From: Leptospira biflexa serovar Patoc strain 'Patoc 1 (Paris)'
Lineage (GTDB): Bacteria > Spirochaetota > Leptospiria > Leptospirales > Leptospiraceae
Assembly: GCF_000017685.1 (NCBI RefSeq)
Contig: NC_010602.1
Location: 496,001 to 560,000, forward strand
Direction: 5' to 3'
DNA: 64,000 nt
Shown here: positions 27,969-37,485 of the stretch, piece after piece
Position numbering within the stretch: position 1 is the first letter of the stretch
Layout: every line of letters starts with the position of its first letter
Translations under genes and position numbers: made by a program
The notes under the pieces: generated by a model
What the model was told of the DNA's origin: nothing
Seen by the model: the letters and a program-made list of their open reading frames with translations, nothing else
Databases searched by the model: none

Positions 27969-28866
27969 TTTCCGATTGCCTGAAAAAGAAGAAGGGGAAA
28001 AACGCCTCTTCTTTGCCTTCACATTTGTGATCCTTCTTTCTTCCTTTTTTTTGGCTCACCTCATCACGCGGAATATGTTATGGAAGATGTGGGCGGAAGA
28101 ACAAACGACTGAAACTCTGGGACCCAAAGAACAAGAAAAAATTTATGAAGTCCTTGTGGAACAACAGTTCATCAATCCCGACAAAAAGGATGAATACAAA
28201 GCATTATCTAACAAGGATTCGGCGGGCGGAGGTGGGATCACTGAAAAACAAGGATTCCATACCCTAACACAGTTTCGCGAATTCATTATGGGAAGTGCCG
28301 CTTCTACTCCAAGTAAAGTACAACCCAAATCAGAACAAACCAAAGACGATGATATCTTTGAATTTGGAATTTTTAAAGCAGATCCAAAAACCAATTCCAA
28401 TGCACAGGAAAGTCCAAACCAATCCGCTAGTGCGGGCCAGATGACAAAAATTCCATTCAATTTTCGATTCCAACAGGATTTTTTGTTTCGTTGGGACGGA
28501 GCGAAGGCTTTGACAATTCCCACCAAACAACTAGCAGGTTATTATTATTTTAAGAGTATGTTGAAACGAATTGAGGAATCCTTTGCACCACCAGGTGGTG
28601 GAAACTATGCCTACCGTGATATGGCAGGAATCGTGGCAAGGGAAGGGATCAAAGAAGGCGAAACCAAAGTCCTTTTTATGCTGAGTGAACAAGGCCAAGT
28701 ATTGGATGTTCGTTTGGTTTCTTCCCAAGGACAAGTGGTTGTCGACCAGGCTTGTCTTGATTCCATACGTGGCCAAAACTTTGGCCCTGTACCAGAAGAG
28801 GTAAAAGCCAAAGGGTTAATCTTTGGCATCAACTTTATCTTTCCTGGTATGCGATACTATCGCTAA
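27943..28866 (+). CDS. TonB-like energy transducer
   Basis: A protein of about 307 residues with an N-terminal cytoplasmic tail, one membrane helix ([19 protein letters not shown]), a long polar periplasmic spacer and a C-terminal TonB-type domain ([38 protein letters not shown]). TonB couples inner-membrane proton motive force to outer-membrane receptors such as that at 0.7-2.8 kb. ExbB and ExbD genes are not nearby. GTG at 27943 has GGGAG six bases upstream; ATG at 27949 is the alternative. The gene starts inside ruvB. Confidence 0.82.
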   Translation: MKMAPLSFDFRLPEKEEGEKRLFFAFTFVILLSSFFLAHLITRNMLWKMWAEEQTTETLGPKEQEKIYEVLVEQQFINPDKKDEYKALSNKDSAGGGGITEKQGFHTLTQFREFIMGSAASTPSKVQPKSEQTKDDDIFEFGIFKADPKTNSNAQESPNQSASAGQMTKIPFNFRFQQDFLFRWDGAKALTIPTKQLAGYYYFKSMLKRIEESFAPPGGGNYAYRDMAGIVAREGIKEGETKVLFMLSEQGQVLDVRLVSSQGQVVVDQACLDSIRGQNFGPVPEEVKAKGLIFGINFIFPGMRYYR

Positions 28867-28872
28867 TTGAAT

Positions 28873-29184
28873 TCAATCATTTAACAGAGTACATCCATAT
28901 TCTTTAGATTGGAATTGGGCGGTATTGGATCGACCTAATCCTTTTACAGTCACGGACTTATTTTCTTTGTCTAGTTTGAACTCACTGATGGGAACCCATT
29001 GCCTTGCAAAATCATGGCACTGATCCTCAGACAACTCCACGACAAAATAACAACTGCAATATTCTTTCGAATAAAAACTAGAAATGATGGAGGGAAAACT
29101 GGATAAATGTTTCCAATTCCACTGTGCCCAAAACAAAAGAAATAAAAATAACAATGCGAGTATAACCGAGATTTTACGTTTCAT
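28873..29184 (-). CDS. Small membrane-anchored cysteine-containing protein
   Basis: A 103-residue protein with an N-terminal hydrophobic segment (VILALLFLFLLFWA) and a short extracytoplasmic domain holding four cysteines (KEYCSCYFVVELSEDQC and a late YGCTLL). Two disulfides are plausible. I do not recognise the family. It starts four bases after the stop of the serine hydrolase gene, so it is likely co-transcribed. Confidence 0.78.
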   Translation of the reverse strand: MKRKISVILALLFLFLLFWAQWNWKHLSSFPSIISSFYSKEYCSCYFVVELSEDQCHDFARQWVPISEFKLDKENKSVTVKGLGRSNTAQFQSKEYGCTLLND

Positions 29185-29188
29185 ATGA

Positions 29189-30370
29189 TTACCGAATCAC
29201 CGATTCCTTAATTAGTTTTAAAAAATCATTTTTGATAAATGCTTTTTCACGATCATCACCAAACCGAACTACTACGAGATCTAAACTGGGGATGACATAC
29301 AACATCTGACCCCAATGGCCAATGGCGGCGAATGTATCATTTGGTGCATCAGGCCAAGGTTCATGGATCCCTCGATTCGGAATTCCTGTGTTCGCATACC
29401 AATGGGCCGTGTAATTGTCTTGGGACAAATCATCTGAATAGGGAGTGGTTTTGTAACCAGGAGCAGGAGTCCGAGTGAATGTCACCCAACCTTCAGGTAA
29501 TAATCTCTCTCCATTCCAAACACCATCATTTAAATACAAATACCCAATTTTAGCAAGGTCCCTTGCGGTCATATAAAGATAAGAAGAACCCACATACGTC
29601 CCGGAACCATCTCGTTCAAATGTAACATTTGTGATTCCTAAAGGTTTGAAGATTTTTTCAAAAGGTAGTTTGTCATATTCTTCCGCACCATACACTTTTT
29701 TCAAAATCGCAGATAAGATATTGGTATCACAACTTGAATAGTATACTTGTGTTCCTGGTTCTGCGCGCAGGGGAAGACTTGCACAAAAACTTCCCATATC
29801 TTTTCTCCCACGTGTGTATAACATCGCAATCACGGAAGATTTTAGAGGTCCACTTTCATACCCTTCTTCCGCAGCAAGTCCAGATGACATGTTTAACAAA
29901 TGGCGAATGGTGATTTTTTTATGTGCCTCATCTCGGCTAAGTGGTTCGTAATGGTAATAACCTGGGTCATCTAATTTGATGAGTCCTTGTTTGACGGCGA
30001 TCCCATACATGGTTTGTAAAACACTTTTGGAAACAGACCAAGTTAAGTGGACTTTATCTTCTGTAAAATTACGAGCATATTTTTCGTAAATGAGTTTTCC
30101 ATTGCGAAGGATGACAACTGCATCGGTCCTTCTACCTTTCCGATCCGTCTCATCTCCAGTACGAGTGAAAGCATACTCTTCAACTAATTTGAGTTTTGCT
30201 GAGGTTACTCCAACAGATTCGGGTTTTACGATTTTCCAATCAGGACTTGGCCACTCTGGTTTTAAACGTTTTGGTAAAGCGGAGACATTTGGTTCTCCAC
30301 CAAAGGGAGATAGATCCTTTCCACATTGTAGTGTAAAAAGAACAATAAGTAAGATTAGAATTTTTTTCAT
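29189..30370 (-). CDS. Beta-lactamase-fold serine hydrolase, lipoprotein
   Basis: A 393-residue class-C beta-lactamase/esterase family protein. The N-terminus MKKILILLIVLFTLQC gives a probable lipid site at Cys 16. The catalytic motif is SVSK (Ser 112, Lys 115) in LTWSVSKSVL, followed by the YYSSCDTN region with Tyr and a late GHWGQ motif. This pattern fits the esterase/6-aminohexanoate-dimer hydrolase group more than a true beta-lactamase. ATG at 30370 has TTAGGA at proper spacing; the longer reading from 30415 would spoil the signal peptide. Confidence 0.88.
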   Translation of the reverse strand: MKKILILLIVLFTLQCGKDLSPFGGEPNVSALPKRLKPEWPSPDWKIVKPESVGVTSAKLKLVEEYAFTRTGDETDRKGRRTDAVVILRNGKLIYEKYARNFTEDKVHLTWSVSKSVLQTMYGIAVKQGLIKLDDPGYYHYEPLSRDEAHKKITIRHLLNMSSGLAAEEGYESGPLKSSVIAMLYTRGRKDMGSFCASLPLRAEPGTQVYYSSCDTNILSAILKKVYGAEEYDKLPFEKIFKPLGITNVTFERDGSGTYVGSSYLYMTARDLAKIGYLYLNDGVWNGERLLPEGWVTFTRTPAPGYKTTPYSDDLSQDNYTAHWYANTGIPNRGIHEPWPDAPNDTFAAIGHWGQMLYVIPSLDLVVVRFGDDREKAFIKNDFLKLIKESVIR

Positions 30371-30443
30371 AGAATTCCTAACAGTGATTCGAATGAGAAT
30401 TCTATGCTGATTCAATCGCTTTGCAAAGGAAAAAAGTGGATTG

Positions 30444-30857
30444 TTATACTTTTTCTGCGTAACCCTTTAGTTTTTGTACCATAGAAAAGAGTCCGTTTCG
30501 TCTGGAGATGGATAAAAACTTTGCGAGCCCAACTTCTTCGATGAAACCGAGTGAGGCATTCGCTATATCTTCTGGACTTTGTCCTGAAAATACTCGTATG
30601 AGAATTGCAATTAATCCTTTTGTGAGAGCAGTATCACTATCGGCATCAAATTCTAATCTGCCTTCCGTTAACTTAGGAGCAACCCAAACTCGAGATTGGC
30701 AACCTGGTACCAAATACTCTTCTGTTCTTTTTTCATCTGGAAACTTCGGTAATTCCTCACCTAACTCAATTAAGTATTGGAATTTTTCTTCCCAATCAGT
30801 AAGTTCCGAAAATTCAGAAACAATTTCTTTTTGGATTTCTTCAATGTTTTGTTTCAT
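30444..30857 (-). CDS. sufE: SufE-like sulfur acceptor protein
   Basis: A 137-residue SufE-family protein ([32 protein letters not shown]) with the persulfide-accepting Cys 53. SufE takes sulfur from the cysteine desulfurase SufS and passes it to the Fe-S assembly scaffold. No suf genes lie alongside. Its first 17 bases overlap the end of the lipoprotein gene upstream, so it sits within a small minus-strand operon. Confidence 0.93.
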   Translation of the reverse strand: MKQNIEEIQKEIVSEFSELTDWEEKFQYLIELGEELPKFPDEKRTEEYLVPGCQSRVWVAPKLTEGRLEFDADSDTALTKGLIAILIRVFSGQSPEDIANASLGFIEEVGLAKFLSISRRNGLFSMVQKLKGYAEKV

Positions 30858-31206
30858 CGTTAGAATTTCCTTTCTGTATCTCGGTGAACTTCTCTTTTTT
30901 TCTCATATAAAACTGGTTGAAGTTAGACTGAGATAAATTTTTGATTTCCACTCGATTCACAGTTGAAACTGTTAATTCGTATAAATCTTCGTTTTTATGA
31001 AAAAAATAATCCATTCGAAGTCTTTCGTCTAAGGAATATTCAACACTTTCCCAAACTAATTTTTTTGATTCGAAATCAACATACAAACATTCGGGAGGTT
31101 TTGCTAGCACATAACAAAACTCACCTGGTTTGGGAACACCCTTATAAAAAAGACCACAACCAAAATTCAATAGGAAACAAATTCCAAGACTTATGATGGA
31201 TTTCAT
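30841..31206 (-). CDS. Small lipoprotein of unknown function
   Basis: A 121-residue protein with an N-terminal hydrophobic stretch ending LLNFGC (Cys 17), a probable spirochete lipobox. The rest is charged, mixed alpha/beta ([19 protein letters not shown]), with two more cysteines. No family recognised. It overlaps the upstream gene by four bases and sufE by 17, fixing it in this operon. Confidence 0.8.
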   Translation of the reverse strand: MKSIISLGICFLLNFGCGLFYKGVPKPGEFCYVLAKPPECLYVDFESKKLVWESVEYSLDERLRMDYFFHKNEDLYELTVSTVNRVEIKNLSQSNFNQFYMRKKEKFTEIQKGNSNDETKH

Positions 31207-32219
31207 TCTTTTGGATCCAAACTTAAATCCAATTTGGTTTTCAGACCTGGTTTTTCTTTGATGAAACTTGCGATTAGAATTGGGATCGCCGTATTTTTTT
31301 TCCCATTGGATACATAAAAATCTTCTAACAAATCAATCCCTTTCTGTGATAAATTTTGTAAGTGAAATATAGTCGCTTCTGTGATGATGGAAGTTTCCGT
31401 GATACGATCAGGATTATTGGTTTTGGCTTGCCTGAGTAATGATAAAGCACCCACATAATCTTTTTTATAATATTTACCCAAACCACGAAGGAAGTTTTCT
31501 TCTCGCGGAGAAAAATGAATTCCAATTTTGTAATTTGGATCTTTTGTGATGGTGATCAAATGATCGAGTCCCGCCGCATCCCCCGCAAGCATGGTATTAA
31601 ACGTAAGTAGCCACACATAAACGGATTGGAGTTCTGATGATAATTTAGAACGATCTAAATTCCCATACTCTCCCACGAGCACCTGTGGCCTTTTGACACC
31701 TCGGTGTGTTTCTCCTAAGAATAATAGGACACGATTATTTTCCCAATCAGAAAAGGGAGAAGAGGAGAAGGCCTCTGCAGTCCTAGCATTCCAAAAGATG
31801 GAATCTAAGGTGGACGCAGCAAGAACAGAACTTCCGATGAATTCACGAAAGGAGGAACCTAAATGCAAAATCAGACTATCATGTTCAAATTGAATCCCCA
31901 ATCGATTTAAATTCCAAAACAAACTACGTGCAATCAAGTGGAAGGCAACTGGATCTGTTGGGTCTTTTTCCGAATAGGTTGTCGCAATGGATTGGAAATC
32001 TTCGATGTCTTTTTCTTTTAGGTTCCCAGATTTCCAGAGTTCGATCGTTTTTTCTTTGGTTTTTTCGGCCCTGACACTTTGGTCTTTGGCAAAAAGAAAA
32101 TAAATTTCTTTTCTATAGGTAAACCCTAAAGCGGAAAGGCCTAGCGCTAAAACCAATAAAAATAGCGGTGCCTTTGATTTCTTCTTTCTATGTGGTTCGT
32201 ACCGGGAGTAAATCGCCAT
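31203..32219 (-). CDS. Membrane-anchored TPR-like protein
   Basis: A 338-residue protein with a basic N-terminus (RYEPHRKKKSK), one membrane helix (APLFLLVLALGLSALGF) and a helical extracytoplasmic domain with TPR-like helix pairs (RGLGKYYKKDYVGALSLLRQ). The frame stays open upstream to 32513, but that part would lie antisense to the zinc-ribbon gene and looks like shadow sequence. ATG at 32219 gives a normal positive-inside membrane start, so I use that. Role unknown; it begins a minus-strand operon with the lipoprotein and sufE. Confidence 0.8.
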   Translation of the reverse strand: MAIYSRYEPHRKKKSKAPLFLLVLALGLSALGFTYRKEIYFLFAKDQSVRAEKTKEKTIELWKSGNLKEKDIEDFQSIATTYSEKDPTDPVAFHLIARSLFWNLNRLGIQFEHDSLILHLGSSFREFIGSSVLAASTLDSIFWNARTAEAFSSSPFSDWENNRVLLFLGETHRGVKRPQVLVGEYGNLDRSKLSSELQSVYVWLLTFNTMLAGDAAGLDHLITITKDPNYKIGIHFSPREENFLRGLGKYYKKDYVGALSLLRQAKTNNPDRITETSIITEATIFHLQNLSQKGIDLLEDFYVSNGKKNTAIPILIASFIKEKPGLKTKLDLSLDPKE

Positions 32220-32289
32220 CGTTTGTTCCCATTTTTTTTTGCCCTCCCCACTTGACACGGCTTTTTCTTTGTGATTTAGTGAGAAGGGT

Positions 32290-32469
32290 ATGGAAGATGA
32301 CTTTTTAGAAGATGACGAATTCGATGCCGAGAGCCTAAACGAAGACGTTGTAACGTATGCATGTGAGGACTGTGACCATCGGTGGGAAGCGGAAGGTGAG
32401 GACGAATACCTCGACTCATGGGAATTGATCTGCCCAATGTGCGGATCTGCCAATATAACCGAACTATAA
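32290..32469 (+). CDS. 59-residue zinc-ribbon protein
   Basis: A short gene with GAGAAGG just before its ATG. The product starts with a very acidic tail (MEDDFLEDDEFDAESLNED). A four-cysteine zinc ribbon follows (CEDCDHRWE and CPMCGSANI). Such ribbons bind zinc in small nucleic-acid or protein adaptors. Its stop is one base before the TTG start of the next gene, making it the first gene of the operon to 38.6 kb. Clear cysteine pairs, a ribosome-binding site and operon spacing support it despite its size. Confidence 0.85.
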   Translation: MEDDFLEDDEFDAESLNEDVVTYACEDCDHRWEAEGEDEYLDSWELICPMCGSANITEL

Positions 32470-32470
32470 T

Positions 32471-32998
32471 TTGACTTTAACCCATTCTCTTTTTTGTCTT
32501 TTGTTCGTTCCAAGCCTACTGTGGAGCGAAGCTTCAGGATTTACTAGTTTGTATGCAGAATTCAAAAAAGGAAATTATTCTCTAGTTTCTAAACAATCGC
32601 TCCAATACTTAAATGGAGCGGAACCTGAAAAGGATCCTCGGATTTTTTTTCTTTATGTTTCAACGGAAGAAAACTGGTCAAATCTCAAATCCAAAGTTGG
32701 GAAAGAAAAATCACCTAACTTTAGATTGTCGCCCCATTATTGGAATGGCATATATTTGTTTATGGAAAGAGCTCTCGTTTTTGGAGAGTCAGATCTGCTA
32801 GTGGAATGGGGAAAAGATTTCCAAAAAAATGGAAAACAAAGTCCTAAATACAATGATGCCCTATTATTGTATGGGTTAGGTCTTTTGGATTTAAAAAATG
32901 AATCCGAGGCAAAAAAGATTTTTTCTGAAATTGAATCCAATTCACCTTCTAAACATATATTGTCTCAATTGGAAGAGATCAAATCGGTGGGAAAATAA
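32471..32998 (+). CDS. Exported helical-repeat protein
   Basis: A 175-residue protein starting at TTG immediately after the zinc-ribbon stop. A signal peptide (LFCLLFVPSLLWSEA) precedes a helical domain that looks like two or three TPR-like pairs (LYAEFKKGNYSLVSKQSLQYL, split around residue 30). It ends with its TAA directly followed by the rsmD start. No precise function; perhaps an envelope scaffold acting with PBP1C further along. Confidence 0.72.
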   Translation: MTLTHSLFCLLFVPSLLWSEASGFTSLYAEFKKGNYSLVSKQSLQYLNGAEPEKDPRIFFLYVSTEENWSNLKSKVGKEKSPNFRLSPHYWNGIYLFMERALVFGESDLLVEWGKDFQKNGKQSPKYNDALLLYGLGLLDLKNESEAKKIFSEIESNSPSKHILSQLEEIKSVGK

Positions 32999-33613
32999 AT
33001 GAAAGGCCTTCGCGTTTCTTTTGGAAAGTGGAAAGGAAAAGAAATTCCATCCCCTCCCGATGTATCAGGTCATCTAAACTTTACCAATAGCCTGGTGAAA
33101 AAAGCCATCTTCTCACTGATGGATTCTCGTTTATTGTCGTGGGGACTTAGCTTTGATTCTGTTTTGTTTTGCGATTATTTTGCAGGCAGTGGTCAAATTT
33201 CTGCCGAAGCATACAGTTTGTCCGCAAAGCGCCTACTGACTTATGAATTGGACCAAACGAGATTTCGAAATTTACATACTTTGTTTCGCGGTTTACCCAA
33301 TGTTCAGTTGTTTCGAAAAGATGCCACCAAACATGCATTAAAATGGGAATTGGGTGATGAATCTGCGTTTATATTTTATTTAGATCCGCCTTACACATAT
33401 TGGTCGGAAACACCAACTCGAATGAAAGAAATGTTGGAAGTTTTATACCAATTTTGTCTCTCTACCGAAAAACCGTTTTTGATTCTCTGCCAAATCCCTG
33501 AACACCAAAGTACAAAACATATTTGGGTGAATGTACCCTATAAAATAAGAGAGTATGGAAGCCATTTGATTATCGAAACAGGTTATGAGTCAAAAGAAAT
33601 TTTGCCAGAATGA
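32999..33613 (+). CDS. rsmD: RsmD-like 16S rRNA guanine methyltransferase
   Basis: A 204-residue class I methyltransferase. The N-terminus (RVSFGKWKGKEIPSPP) corresponds to the usual xGxxkGrxlxxP entry. The SAM loop is CDYFAGSGQISAEA, the acidic strand is LLTYELDQTRF and the catalytic motif is DPPYTYW, characteristic of N2-guanine methylation (16S G966). It starts directly after the previous stop and its end overlaps the PBP1C start by 29 bases. Confidence 0.88.
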   Translation: MKGLRVSFGKWKGKEIPSPPDVSGHLNFTNSLVKKAIFSLMDSRLLSWGLSFDSVLFCDYFAGSGQISAEAYSLSAKRLLTYELDQTRFRNLHTLFRGLPNVQLFRKDATKHALKWELGDESAFIFYLDPPYTYWSETPTRMKEMLEVLYQFCLSTEKPFLILCQIPEHQSTKHIWVNVPYKIREYGSHLIIETGYESKEILPE

Positions 33614-35774
33614 GACCATTCATTCTTCCCTACACATAGAATTTGTTTCGTTCGTATTGATTCCAATCCAAAATCGATTTTCTATCGTTTTCGATTGGAA
33701 ACGTTTACTTTGTTTATTTTACGTATTTCTTTTTCCAACAATCCTTTTTGCTTTTCCCACTTACAAGGAAGTGAAATCAAACTACTTACCTTCCGATATT
33801 CGTTTTTATGATCGAGAGGGGGAACTCATCCAAAGGCTTCGGGTACGAAAAGAGTATCGGTCGGAAGAATGGGTTGAGTACAAAGAGTTTCCCAAATTTC
33901 TAATTGATGCTGTTGTGCATGCGGAAGACAAACGGTTCTTTGAACACAACGGTGTGGATGGCAATGCCATCGTCGCCTCTTTTTGGAACAGTTTGAAAGG
34001 TTCTGCTCTTCGTGGTGGATCGACGATCACCATGCAACTGGTCACAATCCTTGATCCCGAGTTACAACCAAAACCAAAGGAGCGAAAGTCAATCTTCCAG
34101 AAGATCAAACAAATACATCGGGCCACTGAGTTAGAATCGTCATGGTCGAAGGAAGAAATTTTTACAGCTTATCTGAACTTAATTTATTTTCGAGGGGAAC
34201 TGAGAGGGATCGCTTCCGCCACAAAAGGATTATTCCATAAATCCGTGAGTTCCATCACACCCAATGAAGCCTATTTACTTGCCGCCCTCATTCGTTCTCC
34301 CCAGAGCTCCATTCAAAAAATATCGAAACGCGTGTGTTTACTCAAATTCGACAAGGATGGCGATTCGTTTGATTGTGAAGACATCTCTCGTTTTGTGCGA
34401 GAGGTTTTGTTACGGAATTTGAATTACCCACAGCAACCGTCAATCGTGCCTTTATTTGCAAAATCAATTTTAGAATTAGGTGAGTATGGTCCTAACTATC
34501 ATTTAACAATTGATACATCTATTTCCATTTCATATCAAAAAAAAGTAGAGGAAATATTAAAACGAAATATCAAAACGTTAGAAAATCGAAACGTGAAAGA
34601 CGGAGCCGTTGTGGTATTGGAAAACAAAACCGGACATGTACTCGTTTATGTTTCCAATATCGGAAAAGAGAGTTCCGTTTCACAATTAGATCTGATTCGA
34701 ACCAAACGACAAGTAGGGTCCACTCTCAAACCATTCGTGTATGCGATGAATTTCCAACAAAAGAAACTCACACCGAGTTCGATCCTTTCCGATTCACCAA
34801 TTGGTATTTCTGTTTACCAAGGCATCTATCGACCCTTAAATTATGATAAATCTTACAAGGGTAATGTCACCGTTCGGGAAAGTTTAGCATCCTCACTCAA
34901 TATCCCTGCTATCAGGGCTTTATCATTTTTAGATGTGAACGAATTTGTATCCTTATTAGAAGATCTAGGAATCCAAGGTCTGTTGTATCCCGAATATTAT
35001 GGACCTTCATTGGCACTTGGGGCCGCGGACATTAGTTTATTAGAACTTACCAATGCATATCGCATGTTTGCCAATGGTGGAATCTACTCAAAAATCCAAT
35101 GGAGGAAAGACAAAGGAAACCAGATCCAGACTGTCATTTTTTCTCCCGAGGTCAGTTATATGATTTCAGATATACTATCAGACCGCGAAGCAAGGTCATT
35201 GGGATTTGGTTGGGATAATTTTTTATCCACTTCGTATTATACAGCAGTCAAAACAGGGACAAGCCAAGACATGAGAGACAATTGGTGTATTGGTTATTCC
35301 GAACATTATACAGTGGGAGTGTGGGTAGGCAATCCGACTGGAAGTCCTATGTTAGATGTCTCAGGGATCACTGGTGCTGCGCCTGTTTGGCGAGAAACCA
35401 TGGATTTGTTGCATGAATCGCTTGGTTCCAAGTTGAAACCTTTGGAGAAGGGGGCTTTCAAGGATGAGGAAGTACCAAATCTTGAAGTGGAAACTTCGAA
35501 TCAAAACAGTTTCGAAAAAACCAAATCGTTTCGAATTTTGACTCCCGTGAGTGGAAGTATTTTCGCATTGGATCCAGATATTCCGAATGGTAGACAAAAA
35601 ATCCTCTTTACAATCAGTTCCTACGATGTTTCGTATTCTTATCATTTAAACGATTTATTTTTAGCGAGAGCAAGTGAACCGTATCTCTGGGAACCAAAAA
35701 AAGGGGAATATCGTTTGGAAATCAAAGACAAAGACAACAAAGTAGTTTCTTTCTCTTTATTCGAAGTTCGATAA
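33585..35774 (+). CDS. pbpC: Penicillin-binding protein 1C (bifunctional)
   Basis: A 729-residue class A PBP. A membrane anchor (LLCLFYVFLFPTILFAF) precedes the glycosyltransferase domain, with catalytic Glu 114 in VVHAEDKRFFEHNGVD and GGSTITMQL. The transpeptidase domain has Ser 379xxLys 382 (VGSTLKPF), SLN at 437-439 and KTGT at 556-559. A short BiPBP_C-type beta domain ends the protein (ILTPVSGSIFALDPDIP), the mark of the PbpC branch. The alpha-2-macroglobulin gene that often accompanies pbpC is not next to it. ATG at 33585 overlaps rsmD; a later start before the anchor is possible. Confidence 0.92.
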   Translation: MSQKKFCQNETIHSSLHIEFVSFVLIPIQNRFSIVFDWKRLLCLFYVFLFPTILFAFPTYKEVKSNYLPSDIRFYDREGELIQRLRVRKEYRSEEWVEYKEFPKFLIDAVVHAEDKRFFEHNGVDGNAIVASFWNSLKGSALRGGSTITMQLVTILDPELQPKPKERKSIFQKIKQIHRATELESSWSKEEIFTAYLNLIYFRGELRGIASATKGLFHKSVSSITPNEAYLLAALIRSPQSSIQKISKRVCLLKFDKDGDSFDCEDISRFVREVLLRNLNYPQQPSIVPLFAKSILELGEYGPNYHLTIDTSISISYQKKVEEILKRNIKTLENRNVKDGAVVVLENKTGHVLVYVSNIGKESSVSQLDLIRTKRQVGSTLKPFVYAMNFQQKKLTPSSILSDSPIGISVYQGIYRPLNYDKSYKGNVTVRESLASSLNIPAIRALSFLDVNEFVSLLEDLGIQGLLYPEYYGPSLALGAADISLLELTNAYRMFANGGIYSKIQWRKDKGNQIQTVIFSPEVSYMISDILSDREARSLGFGWDNFLSTSYYTAVKTGTSQDMRDNWCIGYSEHYTVGVWVGNPTGSPMLDVSGITGAAPVWRETMDLLHESLGSKLKPLEKGAFKDEEVPNLEVETSNQNSFEKTKSFRILTPVSGSIFALDPDIPNGRQKILFTISSYDVSYSYHLNDLFLARASEPYLWEPKKGEYRLEIKDKDNKVVSFSLFEVR

Positions 35775-35779
35775 TACAA

Positions 35780-36205
35780 ATGTCAAAACCATCTAAATAC
35801 AAACACAAATTCATCCAACAAGTTGTCTGGGGAGAGATGGATGCTTTTGGTCATGTCAATAATGTAACATATGTTCGTTATTTTGAATCCGCCAGGGCTG
35901 ATTATTTTACAAAAGAAGGACTTTGGGACTCACCTTTAAAACCTGTCAAAGCCGGTCCCGTTTTGACCCACTTGGATATGGACTACCGTAAACAAGTTGT
36001 ATTCCCCGCAACTTTAGAGATCACTCTGGAAGTCGACACCATCTCATCCAGAGCGTTTTCTGTGATTTGTTCTATGTGGAATGAAGAAAATGAATGTGTA
36101 CTGACAGGCAATGCATCGTTTGTTTGGTTTGATTTTGAGATACAAAAACCCTCTGCTTTACCTGGACTTTTTAAAACTAAATTCGGAAACACAAATTTGG
36201 TATGA
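35780..36205 (+). CDS. 4HBT-type acyl-CoA thioesterase
   Basis: A 141-residue hotdog-fold protein with the catalytic region VVWGEMDAFGHVNNVTYVRY, split here only for reading; the Asp at this point is the usual active-site residue. YbgC and FadM-type members hydrolyse acyl-CoAs. The substrate is unknown. It lies five bases after pbpC and overlaps the phosphatase gene by ATGA. Confidence 0.88.
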   Translation: MSKPSKYKHKFIQQVVWGEMDAFGHVNNVTYVRYFESARADYFTKEGLWDSPLKPVKAGPVLTHLDMDYRKQVVFPATLEITLEVDTISSRAFSVICSMWNEENECVLTGNASFVWFDFEIQKPSALPGLFKTKFGNTNLV

Positions 36206-37485
36206 AGTTACAATCATTACAAGATCGATTCAAACTAGATGATGAGGTTTTAAAAATCTCAAGGATTTGTCTTGTAGTGTTTTCCAGTTTCATTGGTTTC
36301 GGAATTTTTGCACCGGTAGATGAACTTGGTCTTTACGATCCGAGATGGATTCGGATCATCCATGCTTCCATCACGATTAGTTTTTTTATCGCTACCTATT
36401 TTGTTGATTGGGTTCGAAAAAACATCCAATCCATCATGCTGGTGTTCTTTTACACGATGAGTGCGCATTCATTGATTTTGTTGTATTGGAATTCATTATA
36501 CATTGGTTATCTGGTAGGGATGATTTTGGTGCTTTCTTGTATCGGAGTCAGTTTTGTTGATAGACGATCCATGGTATCTTATTTAGCAAGTGTGACTTCT
36601 GCTGGAATATTAGTGGGAATTTATACAAAAGAACACCAAGTGGATTTGTCTCTTTATCTTTCTGCCATCATCACACCTTCTTTGGTTTCCTACCTAACGC
36701 TCAATATACGACTAAGTTCGGTTGAAAAACTTCGTATCTCGGAATCACAACTGAAAAAATTCCAAGATCGAATGTTAAATGAATTGGAATTGGCAAATGA
36801 AACCCAATCAAACTTGGTCACTACAGATTGGCCCAAAACAAAAGGGATCAAGTTTTATTCATTTTTTCAGTCCTTTGACCAAGTTGGTGGAGATGCCATC
36901 AGTTATTTACAAAGAGAAGATGGCAAAATGGCATTGTTTTTCGCCGATGTCTCAGGTCATGGAATTGCATCTGCAATGGTTTCTGCTATGGCAGTCCTTG
37001 CATTTAAAATCCATGGAAATACAAACGAGCCCTCTGAATGTTTAAAAGCCATTCATGATGAATTACAATCTCTTGTTCCCAATAATCATATAAGCGCCTG
37101 TGTTTTATTTGTGGATTTAGAAACAAAAGAAATCAAATATTCCATCGCCGGTCATCCTCCCATCATTCTCATTCAAAAAGAATCTGGACCTAAATTTTTA
37201 GAGGGACTTGGGACGCTGATTGTATCGTTTTTGAAGCCGAGTTTAAAAAACTATCAGATCACACCCGAATCAGGGGATCGTATTTTATTGTATTCGGATG
37301 GAATTTTAGAAGTTTTCGACGAATCTGGTGAAATTTATGGAGAGGAACATTTGTTTTCTTCGATCAAAAATCATTCTGACAAAAAAGGTGATGATTTTTT
37401 AAATGTTATTTATGAAGACTCAATGTCCTTTTCTGCCAAACGGATTTCGGATGATATGAGTATGCTGTTATTGGAAATACAATGA
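36202..37485 (+). CDS. Membrane-bound SpoIIE/PP2C-type phosphatase
   Basis: A 427-residue protein. Six or seven N-terminal membrane helices (to about residue 180) are followed by a short coiled-coil linker and a C-terminal SpoIIE-type PPM domain with FFADVSGHGIASAMVSAMAV, CLKAIHDELQSLVP and LLYSDGILE. Metal-binding Asp residues are in the first and last motifs. Such phosphatases usually control STAS proteins; one is encoded at 24.75 kb, but connection is a guess. ATGA overlaps join it to the thioesterase before and the LptF/G permease after. Confidence 0.9.
   Translation: MKLQSLQDRFKLDDEVLKISRICLVVFSSFIGFGIFAPVDELGLYDPRWIRIIHASITISFFIATYFVDWVRKNIQSIMLVFFYTMSAHSLILLYWNSLYIGYLVGMILVLSCIGVSFVDRRSMVSYLASVTSAGILVGIYTKEHQVDLSLYLSAIITPSLVSYLTLNIRLSSVEKLRISESQLKKFQDRMLNELELANETQSNLVTTDWPKTKGIKFYSFFQSFDQVGGDAISYLQREDGKMALFFADVSGHGIASAMVSAMAVLAFKIHGNTNEPSECLKAIHDELQSLVPNNHISACVLFVDLETKEIKYSIAGHPPIILIQKESGPKFLEGLGTLIVSFLKPSLKNYQITPESGDRILLYSDGILEVFDESGEIYGEEHLFSSIKNHSDKKGDDFLNVIYEDSMSFSAKRISDDMSMLLLEIQ

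Noticed and set aside
28867..28880. Short palindrome near ATTGAATTCAAT between the TonB-like gene and the small membrane gene
   Set aside because: Short AT-rich palindromes are expected by chance here, and there is no T-run or second copy.
32220..32513. Upstream extension of the minus TPR-like gene
   Set aside because: It would be antisense to the zinc-ribbon gene, is low-complexity Ser-rich, and precedes a proper membrane-protein start at 32219.
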